Counted from the stretch's first letter, positions 30,448 to 39,620 are shown. The stretch: DNA of 64,000 bases from an uncultured Candidatus Melainabacteria bacterium (GCA_934757245.1 CAKVLH010000007.1:18354-82353); one strand, 5' to 3'. The notes: generated from the sequence alone by a model not told the origin. Numbers and translations are program-made.

Positions 30448-31812
30448 ATGAATAATTATTATGAATTAAGAATATCTATTAATCCGGAAATCGAAGAAAT
30501 CGTTTCTGATATTTGTTTTTCAAATTTTGATTGTGAAGGCGTTGTACTTGCAGAAGAAACTTATAAAGACCTTGTTATGACAGCGACAACAAAAGGAACT
30601 TTGCGAGTATTTTTGACGGATTTAAATTGCAATCCGATAGAATTATTAAAAACAGAGCGCGAACTATTGAAAGAACGTGGTTTTTCAGATGAAGAATTAG
30701 GAAGTTGGGAAGTTGAACTTGATGAAAAAGAAAATCAAGATTGGTCTAAAAAATGGAAGGAAAAATGGACTGTAACTCACGTTACCGATAGAATTGCGGT
30801 TGTTCCAAGCTGGTTGAACTATGAGCCAAAAGAAGGTGAAATCACAATTACCCTAGACCCGGGTTGTGCATTTGGAACTGGAACTCACCAGACAACACAA
30901 CTTTGTATGAAAGCTATCGAAAAATATCTAAAAAAAGGTGATACAGTTGCCGATATAGGTACAGGTTCAGGGATTTTATCAATTTGCGCAATGAAATTTG
31001 GCGCAAAATCTGCTTACGGTTGCGATATTGATGATACAGTAATTGATGTTTGTAAAGAAAATGCAAGAATTAACGGAATTGAAGTTGGCGAAGTATACCC
31101 TCCCCTTGAGGGAGGGTCGAAATCTCCGATTTCGGGGTGGGGTGAATCTCAAGCAATTCACAAATATCCACAATCACATATAGAATTAGCAAAAGACTTA
31201 CGAAATAATCCAACAGAAGCTGAAAATATACTATGGCAATATTTGAGAAAGAGCAATCTTGGTGGCGTTAAATTCAGACGTCAACAACCAATTGGAGATT
31301 ACATTGTTGACTTTATGTCAGCACAAAATAAAATTATCATTGAGCTTGATGGCGGGCAACATAATCAGCCTGAAGAAATTGAATATGACAGACAACGTGA
31401 TGATTATTTAGTAAAACAAGGATTTAGAGTTATAAGAATCTGGAATAAAGATATTTTTAATAATATTAATGGCGTTTTAGACTACATTTTAAATGTAATT
31501 AATGACCCCACCCCGAAATCAAAGATTTCGACCCTCCCTCAAGGGGAGGGTAACCCCGTAGTATTTGAACTCAATACTGCGGATAAAATTACTCAAAAAT
31601 TTGATTTCGTGTGTGCGAATATTCTTCACAATGTTCTTGCCGAAATTATGGGCGACTTAAAAAAAATTATGAAAGATGATGCCAAAATGTCATTGAGTGG
31701 AATTCTGGATGAGAAAAAGCCTGTTGTATTAGAAGCAATTGAACGCGAAGGCTTGAAAATTATTGACACAATTTCACAAGACCAATGGATTAGCTTTGTT
31801 GTAACAAAATAG
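30448..31812 (+). CDS. prmA: Ribosomal protein L11 methyltransferase, interrupted in frame by a DUF559 element
   Basis: 454 residues from ATG 30448 (AAAGGA upstream). Residues 1-216 and 373-454 together make an ordinary PrmA of 298 residues: N-terminal L11-binding domain (YYELRISINPEIEEIV, WSKKWKEKWT), GCAFGTGTHQTTQ, SAM motif VADIGTGSGIL, acidic GCDIDD, then FDFVCANIL and the LSGILDEKK end. Residues 217-372 are foreign: a DUF559 domain with PTEAENILWQYLR, FRRQQPIGDYIVDF, IIIELDGGQH and GFRVIRIWN. Deleting 31097-31564 restores GEVFELNTAD and the frame. The insert lies in the loop before ANIL. Whether the fusion methylates L11 is unknown. Confidence 0.93.
   Translation: MNNYYELRISINPEIEEIVSDICFSNFDCEGVVLAEETYKDLVMTATTKGTLRVFLTDLNCNPIELLKTERELLKERGFSDEELGSWEVELDEKENQDWSKKWKEKWTVTHVTDRIAVVPSWLNYEPKEGEITITLDPGCAFGTGTHQTTQLCMKAIEKYLKKGDTVADIGTGSGILSICAMKFGAKSAYGCDIDDTVIDVCKENARINGIEVGEVYPPLEGGSKSPISGWGESQAIHKYPQSHIELAKDLRNNPTEAENILWQYLRKSNLGGVKFRRQQPIGDYIVDFMSAQNKIIIELDGGQHNQPEEIEYDRQRDDYLVKQGFRVIRIWNKDIFNNINGVLDYILNVINDPTPKSKISTLPQGEGNPVVFELNTADKITQKFDFVCANILHNVLAEIMGDLKKIMKDDAKMSLSGILDEKKPVVLEAIEREGLKIIDTISQDQWISFVVTK
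31097..31559 (+). mobile_element. DUF559 nuclease element bounded by inverted repeats, inserted in prmA
   Basis: 48-base ends at 31096-31143 and 31505-31552 are inverted repeats differing at two positions. Each end holds two hairpins: CCCTCCCCTTGAGGGAGGG and CGAAATC-nnn-GATTTCG. Between them lies a complete DUF559 (PD-(D/E)XK, Vsr-like) domain with intact-looking catalytic residues. AGTAT occurs at 31092-31096 and at 31560-31564, a candidate 5-base target duplication; the distance (468) is a multiple of 3. Solo copies of the same end sequence occur elsewhere in the window. Confidence 0.75.
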
Positions 31813-31879
31813 CGTTTAATTAAGGATGAAAATTGCCAAATTCAAATATGTACGAATTTTTGGAATTCTCATTGGTATT

Positions 31880-32020
31880 TTATCTTAAGCCTTTTTCCGG
31901 GTGTGCAGAATTTGATTTTACAATCTCGTAATATTCGTTTTTATCAATATTAACTCCCATATTCTTGGTGTCGATTGTAAATTTCTTTTTCTTTTTGGGT
32001 TTATATGGATTAACGAACAA
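31880..32020 (-). CDS. Small basic protein downstream of panD, 46 residues
   Basis: TTG start at 32018-32020, overlapping the end of panD by 11 bases, with GGAAGGAA 8 bases upstream. The protein starts [20 protein letters not shown] and ends SAHPEKGLR; it is basic and soluble. No family recognised. The coupled position argues that it is real; the unusual start and short length argue caution. Confidence 0.45.
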   Translation of the reverse strand: MFVNPYKPKKKKKFTIDTKNMGVNIDKNEYYEIVKSNSAHPEKGLR

Positions 32021-32360
32021 TTACATTTCCTTCCCCGACTTGAACGATTGTTGGTTTGTGAGTTTTGATTTCTTCAGGAGTTAAGTCTGCGTAAGTTACA
32101 ATAATAATCTTATCTCCCGGTTGTGCTTTTCTTGCAGCTGCTCCATTTAAGCAGAAGCATTTTGAACCACGTTTACCTTTTATTACGTAAGTCTGAAATC
32201 TCTCGCCATTATTGATGTTCAAAATTTCAACTTTTTCCCATTCCATAATTCCAGATAATTCTAAAAATTCTTCGTCTATAGTAATTGAGCCAACGTAATT
32301 TAGATTAGCATCTGTAACCGTTGCTCTGTGTATTTTTGAGTTTAAAAATTGTCTTAACAT
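32010..32360 (-). CDS. panD: Aspartate 1-decarboxylase precursor
   Basis: 116 residues. The self-cleavage site YVGSITID gives Gly24|Ser25, where Ser becomes the pyruvoyl cofactor. Other family marks: [45 protein letters not shown]. It makes beta-alanine for pantothenate and CoA. Good match in length. Located in a minus-strand group after the PHP gene, 35 bases apart. Confidence 0.97.
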   Translation of the reverse strand: MLRQFLNSKIHRATVTDANLNYVGSITIDEEFLELSGIMEWEKVEILNINNGERFQTYVIKGKRGSKCFCLNGAAARKAQPGDKIIIVTYADLTPEEIKTHKPTIVQVGEGNVIVR

Positions 32361-32395
32361 ATCTACCTCGCACTAAACATGTTAACACGAACATG

Positions 32396-33241
32396 CTAGT
32401 TGTTCTTTAATTTATCTAAAATCGTTAATTTTGATGAATCTATTTCAATATCTTGCGTATTTAAGCGTCCTAGCGGAATGTTTTTGTTGCTCCCGTGGTA
32501 ATCACTTCCACCTGTTATAAATAAATTGTTTTGGCGTGCGCAATCGGTTAAAAACGCGATTTCATCCATATTGTAGCGTGAATAATAACATTCTAAGCCT
32601 TGAATTCCAAACTTTTTCATATCTTCAAGTTTTGGCAAAAATTCTTCTGGACTTAAATGTCTTTCGCCTTCTCCACCAATCGGATGCGCCCAAACAACAA
32701 TTCCACCTGCGGATTTAATTGCTTCAATCGCTTCTTTACCGTCAAAACGTGTATTTCCGGTCTTGATTTCATCCAAGTATTTTTTCATAGCAGAAACATT
32801 GTCCGGCGCAAGTCCGCGATTTACAAGAATATTCGCCAAATGAGTTTTTACAACACTCTTTCTTGAATAAAGCCAATTAAGCTCGTTTTGCGTTAATTCA
32901 ATACCGAAAATGTTTTTTAAATAATTGATTCGAGTTTCAAGCTTTTGACGTCTCAAAACTTTGCCTTTAGCGATTAAATCAGTCAATTTAGGATTGTTAA
33001 TATCAATTCCATAACCCAAAATATGACATTTGATTTTGTCGCATAAACAAGTAAGTTCTACGCCTTTTATAAAACGAACTTTTGCTGGAGCAAGTGTCTC
33101 CATTTCTTTACAGCCTTCAATCGTATCGTGATCTGTAAGTGCAAAAATATTAAGTCCGCTAAGTTTTATATTATTGGCTAATTCTGCGACATTGTCGCTT
33201 CCATCGGAATTATTGCTGTGTACATGTAAATCGGCTTTCAT
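32396..33241 (-). CDS. PHP-domain phosphoesterase
   Basis: 281 residues. Metal-binding PHP motifs: DLHVHSNNSDGSD at the N-terminus, ALTDHDTIEGCKE, FIKGVELTCL, and GSDYHGSNK near the C-terminus. This matches the YciV/RNase AM-like group, which removes 5' phosphates from short RNA or 3',5'-bisphosphate nucleotides. Starts 11 bases after the upstream PLP-enzyme stop, so it belongs to the same operon. Substrate not certain. Confidence 0.85.
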   Translation of the reverse strand: MKADLHVHSNNSDGSDNVAELANNIKLSGLNIFALTDHDTIEGCKEMETLAPAKVRFIKGVELTCLCDKIKCHILGYGIDINNPKLTDLIAKGKVLRRQKLETRINYLKNIFGIELTQNELNWLYSRKSVVKTHLANILVNRGLAPDNVSAMKKYLDEIKTGNTRFDGKEAIEAIKSAGGIVVWAHPIGGEGERHLSPEEFLPKLEDMKKFGIQGLECYYSRYNMDEIAFLTDCARQNNLFITGGSDYHGSNKNIPLGRLNTQDIEIDSSKLTILDKLKNN

Positions 33242-33252
33242 TATTACACTTT

Positions 33253-34476
33253 CTATAGCTTTTTAACTATTTCTTCCAAACAGATTTTCACGTGAGCATA
33301 ATTCAAACCACCTTGCATATAAGCTACATAAGGTGCGCGCATCGGGCCGTCAGCAGAAAGTTCAATCGTAGAACCTTCAATAAACGTACCACCGGCCATA
33401 ATAACTTTGTCTTCATACCCCGGAATGTACTCAGGGATTGGAGTTACGTAACCGTTAACAGGTGAAAGTGATTGAATGGTTCTGCAAAATTCTTCCAATG
33501 GTTCTGGAGCGCCAAAGATAATATTTTGAATAATATCTGTTCGCTTTTCGTAATACTTAGGACTTGAATCAAAACCGATATCTTCAAAAACTTTTGCGGC
33601 AAGAATTGCGCCTTTGATTGCTTCTGAAACGATTGATGGTGCCATAAACAGACCTTGGAAAATTAATCTGTGCTGGTTAAACATTGCACCGCCCTCTGCG
33701 CCAATCCCCGGAGCTGTCAGCCTATTTGCGGAACGGTCAACCAGAAGTTCTTTCCCTGCGATGTATCCGCCTGCTTCAACAATTCCACCTCCTGCATTTT
33801 TTATTAGAGAGCCTGCCATAAGGTCCGCTCCGACTTCTAGAGGTTCTTTTGTATCCGCGAATTCACCGTAGCAGTTGTCTACAAAACAAATGCAATTTGG
33901 ATTTTTTCCTTTTACAATTTTGCAGATTTTTTCAATTGTTTCCATAGAAAGTGATTTTCTTGTTGAGTATCCTTTAGAACGTTGAATTAAAACCATTGTG
34001 GTCGTATCATCAATCATTGCTTCAAGTTTTTCAAAATCAATTTCCATACCGTTGATTAATGGAACTTCGTCATACAAAACGCCGTTGCCGATAAGTGAAG
34101 AACGCTTTGTTTCCTCGTCGCCTGCAGTTCCGATAACTTCTTGCATAGTGTCATAAGGTGTTCCTGCAACAGAAATTAGCTTATCGCCTGCTCTTAAATT
34201 GCCAAAAAGCGCGCATGCAAGAGTGTGTGTGCCTGACGCAAAGTGTATTCTAACAAGAGCTTTTTCTGCGCAAAAAACTTGTGCAAATACTTTATCTAAG
34301 ACTTCTCTACCCAAATCGTCGTGTCCGTAACCTGAAACTGTGTAAAAATGTTCAGGTGCAACTTTGTTGTCAAAGAAAGCTTTTAGGACTTTGCGTTGGT
34401 TAAAGTCGCGAATATCGTTTACTCTTTCAAATTCTTTTTCTAATAGTTTTTCAGCTTGTTTAAAATCATAATTCAT
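33253..34476 (-). CDS. PLP-dependent methionine gamma-lyase family (aluminium resistance-type) protein
   Basis: 407 residues from the ATG at 34474-34476; the frame is open further but the promoter lies there. Motifs: RIHFASGTHTLACALFGNLR, YDEVPL, CFVDNCYGEF with the PLP-ring Asp, and the Schiff-base Lys in MAGSLIKNAGGG. The family (YnbB, Alum_res) is a Cys/Met-metabolism PLP fold with poorly known substrates. A TTGACG/TATGAT promoter ends a few bases before the ATG, so the mRNA is nearly leaderless. Operon with the PHP and panD genes. Confidence 0.85.
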   Translation of the reverse strand: MNYDFKQAEKLLEKEFERVNDIRDFNQRKVLKAFFDNKVAPEHFYTVSGYGHDDLGREVLDKVFAQVFCAEKALVRIHFASGTHTLACALFGNLRAGDKLISVAGTPYDTMQEVIGTAGDEETKRSSLIGNGVLYDEVPLINGMEIDFEKLEAMIDDTTTMVLIQRSKGYSTRKSLSMETIEKICKIVKGKNPNCICFVDNCYGEFADTKEPLEVGADLMAGSLIKNAGGGIVEAGGYIAGKELLVDRSANRLTAPGIGAEGGAMFNQHRLIFQGLFMAPSIVSEAIKGAILAAKVFEDIGFDSSPKYYEKRTDIIQNIIFGAPEPLEEFCRTIQSLSPVNGYVTPIPEYIPGYEDKVIMAGGTFIEGSTIELSADGPMRAPYVAYMQGGLNYAHVKICLEEIVKKL

Positions 34477-34485
34477 AATACCAAA

Positions 34486-34514
34486 ATCATATTGCAAGCA
34501 TAGCTTGCCGTCAA
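34486..34514 (-). promoter_or_regulatory. Promoter of the PLP-enzyme operon
   Basis: On the minus strand TTGACG (34509-34514), 17 bases, TATGAT (34486-34491); start expected near 34479, about 3 bases before the ATG. Confidence 0.65.
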
Positions 34515-34538
34515 TCTTTAAAGAAATTGCTGTAAAAA

Positions 34539-34567
34539 TTGCGCCTAACATTATTTTTATCTATAAT
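34539..34567 (+). promoter_or_regulatory. Promoter of the phosphopantetheinyl transferase gene
   Basis: TTGCGC (34539-34544), 17 bases, TATAAT (34562-34567); start expected at the ATG itself (34574). Confidence 0.6.
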
Positions 34568-34573
34568 GAACTT

Positions 34574-35107
34574 ATGGATATTTTTGTAATTGAGATAGTT
34601 GACGCGGATAATGTTCATAAAGAACTTTTAAAAGAATTTCAAAAGAAGGAAATTTCAAATCCTAAAAAATGGAACGAGCATTGTCTTTCTTATTTAATGG
34701 TGGATAGAATTTTGAGAGATTTCTATCAAATTGAAAATCGTGAAATAGTTTTTAATGGCAAAAAGCCTTTTTTAAAGACGCGTGAAAAATTTTTTAGTAT
34801 AAGTCATAGCAATGATTATATCGCACTGGCTTTTTCTGACTACGATTGCGCTATTGATATCGAAAAAATAAAACTCAGAGAGTTTGAAGAAATTTCAAAG
34901 CGTATGGGATTTAAGTGTGCTACGTTAGAAGATTTTTATAATGAATGGACTAAATACGAAGCAGAATATAAACTTGGTAAACCCGCGCAAAAGTTTAAAA
35001 AAGTTCACATAGAGGATTATATTTTGACAGCCGCAAGTGTAAATGTTCTAGAAGAATTTGAAATTTATATTCAAAGCGGAGAGGTTTTTCCTAACGCGAA
35101 CAATTGA
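34574..35107 (+). CDS. 4'-phosphopantetheinyl transferase superfamily protein
   Basis: 177 residues. Sfp-type core: GKKPFLKTREKFFSISHSND, Mg-binding AIDIEKI, and the WTKYEAEYKL motif. It transfers phosphopantetheine from CoA to an acyl or peptidyl carrier protein. Shorter than Sfp (about 220) but complete motifs. Divergent from the PLP-enzyme operon, with overlapping promoter regions; no ribosome binding site, probably leaderless. Confidence 0.88.
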   Translation: MDIFVIEIVDADNVHKELLKEFQKKEISNPKKWNEHCLSYLMVDRILRDFYQIENREIVFNGKKPFLKTREKFFSISHSNDYIALAFSDYDCAIDIEKIKLREFEEISKRMGFKCATLEDFYNEWTKYEAEYKLGKPAQKFKKVHIEDYILTAASVNVLEEFEIYIQSGEVFPNANN

Positions 35108-35188
35108 TATTAAATAGCCCCAGTTCAAGTTTAAGAAGATTTTGCCGATAATCTTTTTGTGGCTAAGATGTGAAAAGCAGAGGAAGTT

Positions 35189-35356
35189 ATGGCAAGAATT
35201 ATTGAATCAGGCGAGCGCAGAATTATCAAAATGTCTGTTGATGACATTTTGTCAGTAGTGCAGGACTATCAAAGAATTGTACCAAGATTTTCTGATATAG
35301 AAACCGCAAGAAACTATTTGAGCGACACTGTGGTTTATATTCCAGAAGATGTTTAA
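35189..35356 (+). CDS. Small hypothetical protein, 55 residues
   Basis: GAGGAAG ribosome binding site 4 bases before ATG. Sequence starts MARIIESGERRIIKMSVDDI and ends VVYIPEDV; mixed alpha/beta, no membrane segment. Its stop overlaps the stop of the convergent TPR gene by 4 bases. No family recognised. Confidence 0.65.
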   Translation: MARIIESGERRIIKMSVDDILSVVQDYQRIVPRFSDIETARNYLSDTVVYIPEDV

Positions 35357-37014
35357 TAGAAGTCTGTAATAGACATATCATTTAAAGCATTTTTTGCTTC
35401 TTCAAATGTTGGGTCTTGTTCTAAAATTTCTATATACAATTCTTTGGCTTTATCTTTATTATTATTTTCATACAAAAGAGCCAAATTATATTTAGCTTCA
35501 ATCTTGTCTGGCGCGTATAATAATGCTTGCTTGAATGCTTCTTCTGCTTTTTTAATCTCATGTTGAGATGCGTACATCACGCCAACACGATACAAACCTT
35601 CCGGATTTTTGTCATCAAATTTCAATAAATCAGTTAAAGCTTTTTTCTCTTCAAAGAAATTACCTAAGGCGTGATGTGATTCAGCTTGTAGTAACAAATA
35701 TTTTGCGGTGTATTGGTTTTGTTTATCATATTCAAGAGCTTGGTTTAATGATTCAATACAACTGCTATAATTCTTCTGGATAAAATGATTTCTTGCAATG
35801 TTGTAGTATATTTCGGAGTTTAATGTATTATACTGTGCTGCATTTTTAAGCATTTCAAAAGATTCGTCAATTTTATTTCCTTCTGTTAGATTCACCGCCC
35901 AATCAATGTACAACTCACAGATTAACAAATTAACAGTTTTTGCTTCTCTTGGAGTTGCTTTATCCAATAATTCCAAATATTTTTCCAATGCTTTTTTAAA
36001 TTCTTTTGTCTGAATATAAGCATCTGCAAGTTGAAGGGTTACATCAAAACCATTTTGAGACATCATAACCAAATCTTCTAATATAGCGATACCTTCCGGC
36101 ATTCTTTTTAGTTTAATATTAAATGTTGCAATATCATTTTTAACTTTAAACTTATCCGAACCTTGGATGTCTAATAGTTTTTCTGAATATTCAATTGCTT
36201 TCTCAAAATCCTCGGTTTCAACATTTAATTGAACAAGAGTTTCATATATCCAAAGTAAAGTTTTTGCGTCTGTTACAAAAGTCAGCATGTATAGTAAAGT
36301 TTCAATTGCAACAGGGTAATTTTTAATTTTTATATAAAGCTCTGTAAGTTTTTTGTTTGTATTTACATCCGTAGGATAAATTCCTAAACGAGTTTTGTAA
36401 GCTTCAAATGCCGCCGGATAATCATGTACTTCTTCATTTAATTCTGCTAAAATTGATTGAACATCTGCAATATCTTCATCCAGTTCCATTAAATCAGATA
36501 AGACTTCATAAGCAGAAATAGCAGAAAATAATTGATCAGTTTCTCTGTACAATTCTGCCAATGTGCGAACAACATTTTTATCGCCTCTTTTGTTTTCAAA
36601 CAAAAATTCGTATTCTTTGATTGCTTTTTGTGTAAGTTGTTTTTTTACATAACAATCTGCAAGGACTTGTCTTGTGTCAACATCATTAGGTTTTTTCTTT
36701 AGAATAATAGAACATTGTTTGATTGCTTGATTGTATTTTCTATCTTCGTAATAAGCTTTTGCAAGATAAATTCTAACTTCGATATGGCTCGGTACGCGAT
36801 CTAAATACTTTGTTGCAAGCAATTGAACAAGCGAATATTCTTTTTTATCAAAAAGAACTTCAACTTGGTCTAAGATATTCTTGGTAGAAAGTTGCAAATC
36901 GTCGCCATTTTTACCGCTTGGACCTTGATACAAAATAATTGAATATAAAATATAAATTGCCACAACCGCAACAACAAAAGCAACTACGATAATAATTATG
37001 TTAACATCAGCCAT
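35353..37014 (-). CDS. Membrane-anchored tetratricopeptide-repeat protein
   Basis: 553 residues. An N-terminal membrane helix (about 3-27, IIIIVVAFVVAVVAIYILYS) followed by some twelve TPR or TPR-like units, e.g. AKAYYEDRKYNQAIKQCSII, LADCYVKKQLTQKAIKEYEF, YRVGVMYASQHEIKKAEEAF. It is probably a scaffold at the inner membrane, similar in layout to LapB/YciM, but without the rubredoxin-like C-terminus. No operon partner. Confidence 0.88.
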   Translation of the reverse strand: MADVNIIIIVVAFVVAVVAIYILYSIILYQGPSGKNGDDLQLSTKNILDQVEVLFDKKEYSLVQLLATKYLDRVPSHIEVRIYLAKAYYEDRKYNQAIKQCSIILKKKPNDVDTRQVLADCYVKKQLTQKAIKEYEFLFENKRGDKNVVRTLAELYRETDQLFSAISAYEVLSDLMELDEDIADVQSILAELNEEVHDYPAAFEAYKTRLGIYPTDVNTNKKLTELYIKIKNYPVAIETLLYMLTFVTDAKTLLWIYETLVQLNVETEDFEKAIEYSEKLLDIQGSDKFKVKNDIATFNIKLKRMPEGIAILEDLVMMSQNGFDVTLQLADAYIQTKEFKKALEKYLELLDKATPREAKTVNLLICELYIDWAVNLTEGNKIDESFEMLKNAAQYNTLNSEIYYNIARNHFIQKNYSSCIESLNQALEYDKQNQYTAKYLLLQAESHHALGNFFEEKKALTDLLKFDDKNPEGLYRVGVMYASQHEIKKAEEAFKQALLYAPDKIEAKYNLALLYENNNKDKAKELYIEILEQDPTFEEAKNALNDMSITDFY

Positions 37015-37119
37015 TAAATAACTCTCTCTTTAAACAAAGTTAATACCATTATACATGATAGTTAAGAAAAATAAAAGTTTTTATTTACTTTTAGGTATCT
37101 TTTGTTAAATAATATAAGT

Positions 37120-37722
37120 ATGAAGAAAGCTTTTTTATTAACTATAATTTGTTTATTAATAATGCCAACTATAGTTTTTGCAGAAAGTTGGGATGATTTT
37201 TCAGGAATAGACAGAGCTTGGGATGGACAAAAGTCTATTACAAATCAAGAATTTGAAGATGCTATAAATACTCTTGAGGGCAAGAAAAAACAACAAGAAA
37301 AAAAACAGCAAAAGAAAAGAGCAAAAAAAATTAGTGGTGGTGGAACGAGTTTGCATTCTGAGCTTTCACCGGATAGCGAAATCCAAGGACTAACTCCGCT
37401 TAAAAGTAAAAATGACGAAGGTTTACTTTTGAATGTTCCGGTAAACTTAATTATTGATGAAACTCCGCTTGATAAAGGGTATTACAAAGTAATTGCAGAA
37501 CGTGATAAGAACAATGATATCTATTTGTCATTCTATCAATCGCAATTTTTCAAGGGTAAAGTTAGAGCCTGCGAAACAAATGATGATTATGATAGCGAAA
37601 GTTTAGATTTTGTAAAGTTAATTCCGTATAACAAAAATTTTGTTAAAATTATATTCGGTTCGCTAGATTTTAATGCTTATGCATACATTAGGTATGGAGT
37701 AGAATTTGAAGCAGAAGAGTAG
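37120..37722 (+). CDS. Secreted hypothetical protein
   Basis: 200 residues from ATG 37120; the frame is open upstream to a TTG without ribosome binding site. Signal peptide MKKAFLLTIICLLIMPTIVFA, cleavage near residue 21. A Lys/Gln-rich linker (about 50-75) precedes a beta-rich domain (NVPVNLIIDETPLDKGYYKV; IIFGSLDFNAYAYIRYGVEF). A TAATAT box just upstream suggests a short or absent leader. No family recognised; likely periplasmic or outer envelope. Confidence 0.7.
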   Translation: MKKAFLLTIICLLIMPTIVFAESWDDFSGIDRAWDGQKSITNQEFEDAINTLEGKKKQQEKKQQKKRAKKISGGGTSLHSELSPDSEIQGLTPLKSKNDEGLLLNVPVNLIIDETPLDKGYYKVIAERDKNNDIYLSFYQSQFFKGKVRACETNDDYDSESLDFVKLIPYNKNFVKIIFGSLDFNAYAYIRYGVEFEAEE

Positions 37723-37765
37723 AATTTTTTACTTTCTCACGCCTTCATGTTATGCTTAAAACATT

Positions 37766-39379
37766 ATGATTACGACAGAAAATTTAACGGTGCGTTTTGG
37801 CACAGAACCATTATTTGAAAATGTTAATATAAAATTTGCCGAAGGCAATTGTTATGGTCTTATAGGCGCAAACGGTGCAGGAAAAAGTACGTTTTTAAAA
37901 GTGCTTTCAGGTGATTTAGAGCCTACAAGCGGAGAAGTCCATGTAAAGAAAGGTCAACGTATTGCAGTCTTAAAACAAAACCATTTTGAGTTTGATGAAT
38001 TTACTGCAATTGATACTGTAATTATGGGACATAAGCATCTTTATGATGTTATGAAAGAAAAAGATGCTTTATACATGAAGCCTGATTTTAACGATGAAGA
38101 CGGAATCAGAGTTGCACATTTAGAAACAGAATTTGCAGAAATGGACGGCTGGCAAGCTGAATCTGATGCATCATCTTTATTAAATGACCTAGGAATTCCA
38201 CAAGAATTACATTATTCTTTGATGAAAGATCTTTCAGGCAGTGAAAAGGTGCGTGTATTATTGGCACAAGCTCTTTTTGGAACTCCTGATATTTTGTTAC
38301 TGGACGAGCCTACAAACCACTTGGATTTGGCGACAATCACTTGGTTAGAAGACTTTTTGATTGATTTCCCAAATACCGTAATTGTTGTTTCGCACGATAG
38401 AAAATTTTTGGATAGAATTTGCACGCATATTGCGGATATTGATTTCAGAAATATTCAGCTTTATACAGGGAATTATTCATTTTGGACTCAAGCAAGTGCT
38501 TTGATTATGAAACAAAAAGAAGAACGCAACAAAAAGCTTGAAGAAAAAGCAGAAGAGTTTAGAAAATTTATTGCAAGATTTAGTGCAAACGCTTCAAAAG
38601 CTAAACAAGCAACTTCAAGAAAAAATATGCTTGAAAAATTGACTCTTGAAGACATCAAACCTTCTACAAGAAGATATCCGAGCATTAATTTTAAATACTC
38701 AAAAATGCCTGGTAAAGATGTTTTAACTGTTCAAGGTTTGAAAAAATCTATAAATGATGAACTTTTAATTAAGGCTTTATCTTTTGATGTTAGACAAGGT
38801 GAAAAAATCGCATTTATTTCTAAAAATCAACTTGCGGTAACTACACTTTTTGAAATTTTAGAAGGTAAAATTGAGCCGGATGAAGGTTCTGTGAGCTGGG
38901 GTGTTACAGCAACTCATTCTTATTGTCCGAAAGATAACGGTGAGTTTTTTAATACGAACAAAAACGTAATTCAATGGCTTGCGCAATATTCACAAGAGCA
39001 ACATGTAAGCTTTTTGAGAGGATATTTGGGTAGAATGTTGTTCTCTGGAGAAGATGCAGAAAAATCTGTAAATGTTTTATCGGGTGGCGAAAAAGTTCGT
39101 TGCATGTTTGCAAAAACAATGATTGAAGAATCAAATGTTTTGATTTTTGATGAACCTACAAACCATTTGGACTTAGAAGCAATTACTTCTTTAAACAATG
39201 CGCTTATTGATTATACCGGTACGGTTTTATTTACTTCTCAAGACTACCAATTTATAAATACTGTTGCAGATAGGATTATTGAAATTACGCCAAACGGATA
39301 TTTGAACTATCAAATGCGTTATGAAGATTATCTGGCAAATGCCGATGTTCAAAAACGACGAGCGTTGATGTATAAATAA
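37766..39379 (+). CDS. ABC-F family ATPase (translation factor type)
   Basis: 537 residues, two ABC domains without membrane parts, YbiT-like. Domain 1: Walker A GLIGANGAGKSTFLK, signature LSGSEKVRVL, Walker B ILLLDEPTNHLDL. The linker (about 240-310) is Lys/Glu-rich. Domain 2 keeps signature LSGGEKVRCM and Walker B VLIFDEPTNHLDL, but its Walker A reads AFISKNQLAVTTLFEI, lacking the Gly-x-Gly-Lys-Ser. ABC-F proteins bind the ribosomal E site; one ATP site may be inactive here. Confidence 0.92.
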   Translation: MITTENLTVRFGTEPLFENVNIKFAEGNCYGLIGANGAGKSTFLKVLSGDLEPTSGEVHVKKGQRIAVLKQNHFEFDEFTAIDTVIMGHKHLYDVMKEKDALYMKPDFNDEDGIRVAHLETEFAEMDGWQAESDASSLLNDLGIPQELHYSLMKDLSGSEKVRVLLAQALFGTPDILLLDEPTNHLDLATITWLEDFLIDFPNTVIVVSHDRKFLDRICTHIADIDFRNIQLYTGNYSFWTQASALIMKQKEERNKKLEEKAEEFRKFIARFSANASKAKQATSRKNMLEKLTLEDIKPSTRRYPSINFKYSKMPGKDVLTVQGLKKSINDELLIKALSFDVRQGEKIAFISKNQLAVTTLFEILEGKIEPDEGSVSWGVTATHSYCPKDNGEFFNTNKNVIQWLAQYSQEQHVSFLRGYLGRMLFSGEDAEKSVNVLSGGEKVRCMFAKTMIEESNVLIFDEPTNHLDLEAITSLNNALIDYTGTVLFTSQDYQFINTVADRIIEITPNGYLNYQMRYEDYLANADVQKRRALMYK

Positions 39380-39397
39380 TACACAAGACTAAAGTTG

Positions 39398-39428
39398 AAG
39401 GTGTGCATAACTGCGCACCTTATTTTTT
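39398..39428 (+). terminator. Terminator after ABC-F gene
   Basis: AAGGTGTGC, loop, GCGCACCTT, then ATTTTTT. Confidence 0.8.
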
Positions 39429-39620
39429 ATGGATATATTTTATCACTTTCAATAATCACCCAATCGGTCTCCCTTTTTCGGCAATGTTTTAATCTCTAAA
39501 AAATAACATAATTTAGGAGTTAAACAAAGTTTAGAGGCTGTACTTCTATAAGCTATATCTATGTGGAAGCCCAGCTTATAAGCCAACCTATTGAAAAGGT
39601 TATTTACAAAGGAGGTCAAA

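Noticed and set aside
31097..31564. Intein in PrmA
   Set aside because: No Cys/Ser at the left junction, no HN-Cys/Ser/Thr at the right junction and no Hint blocks; the ends are nucleotide palindromes instead.
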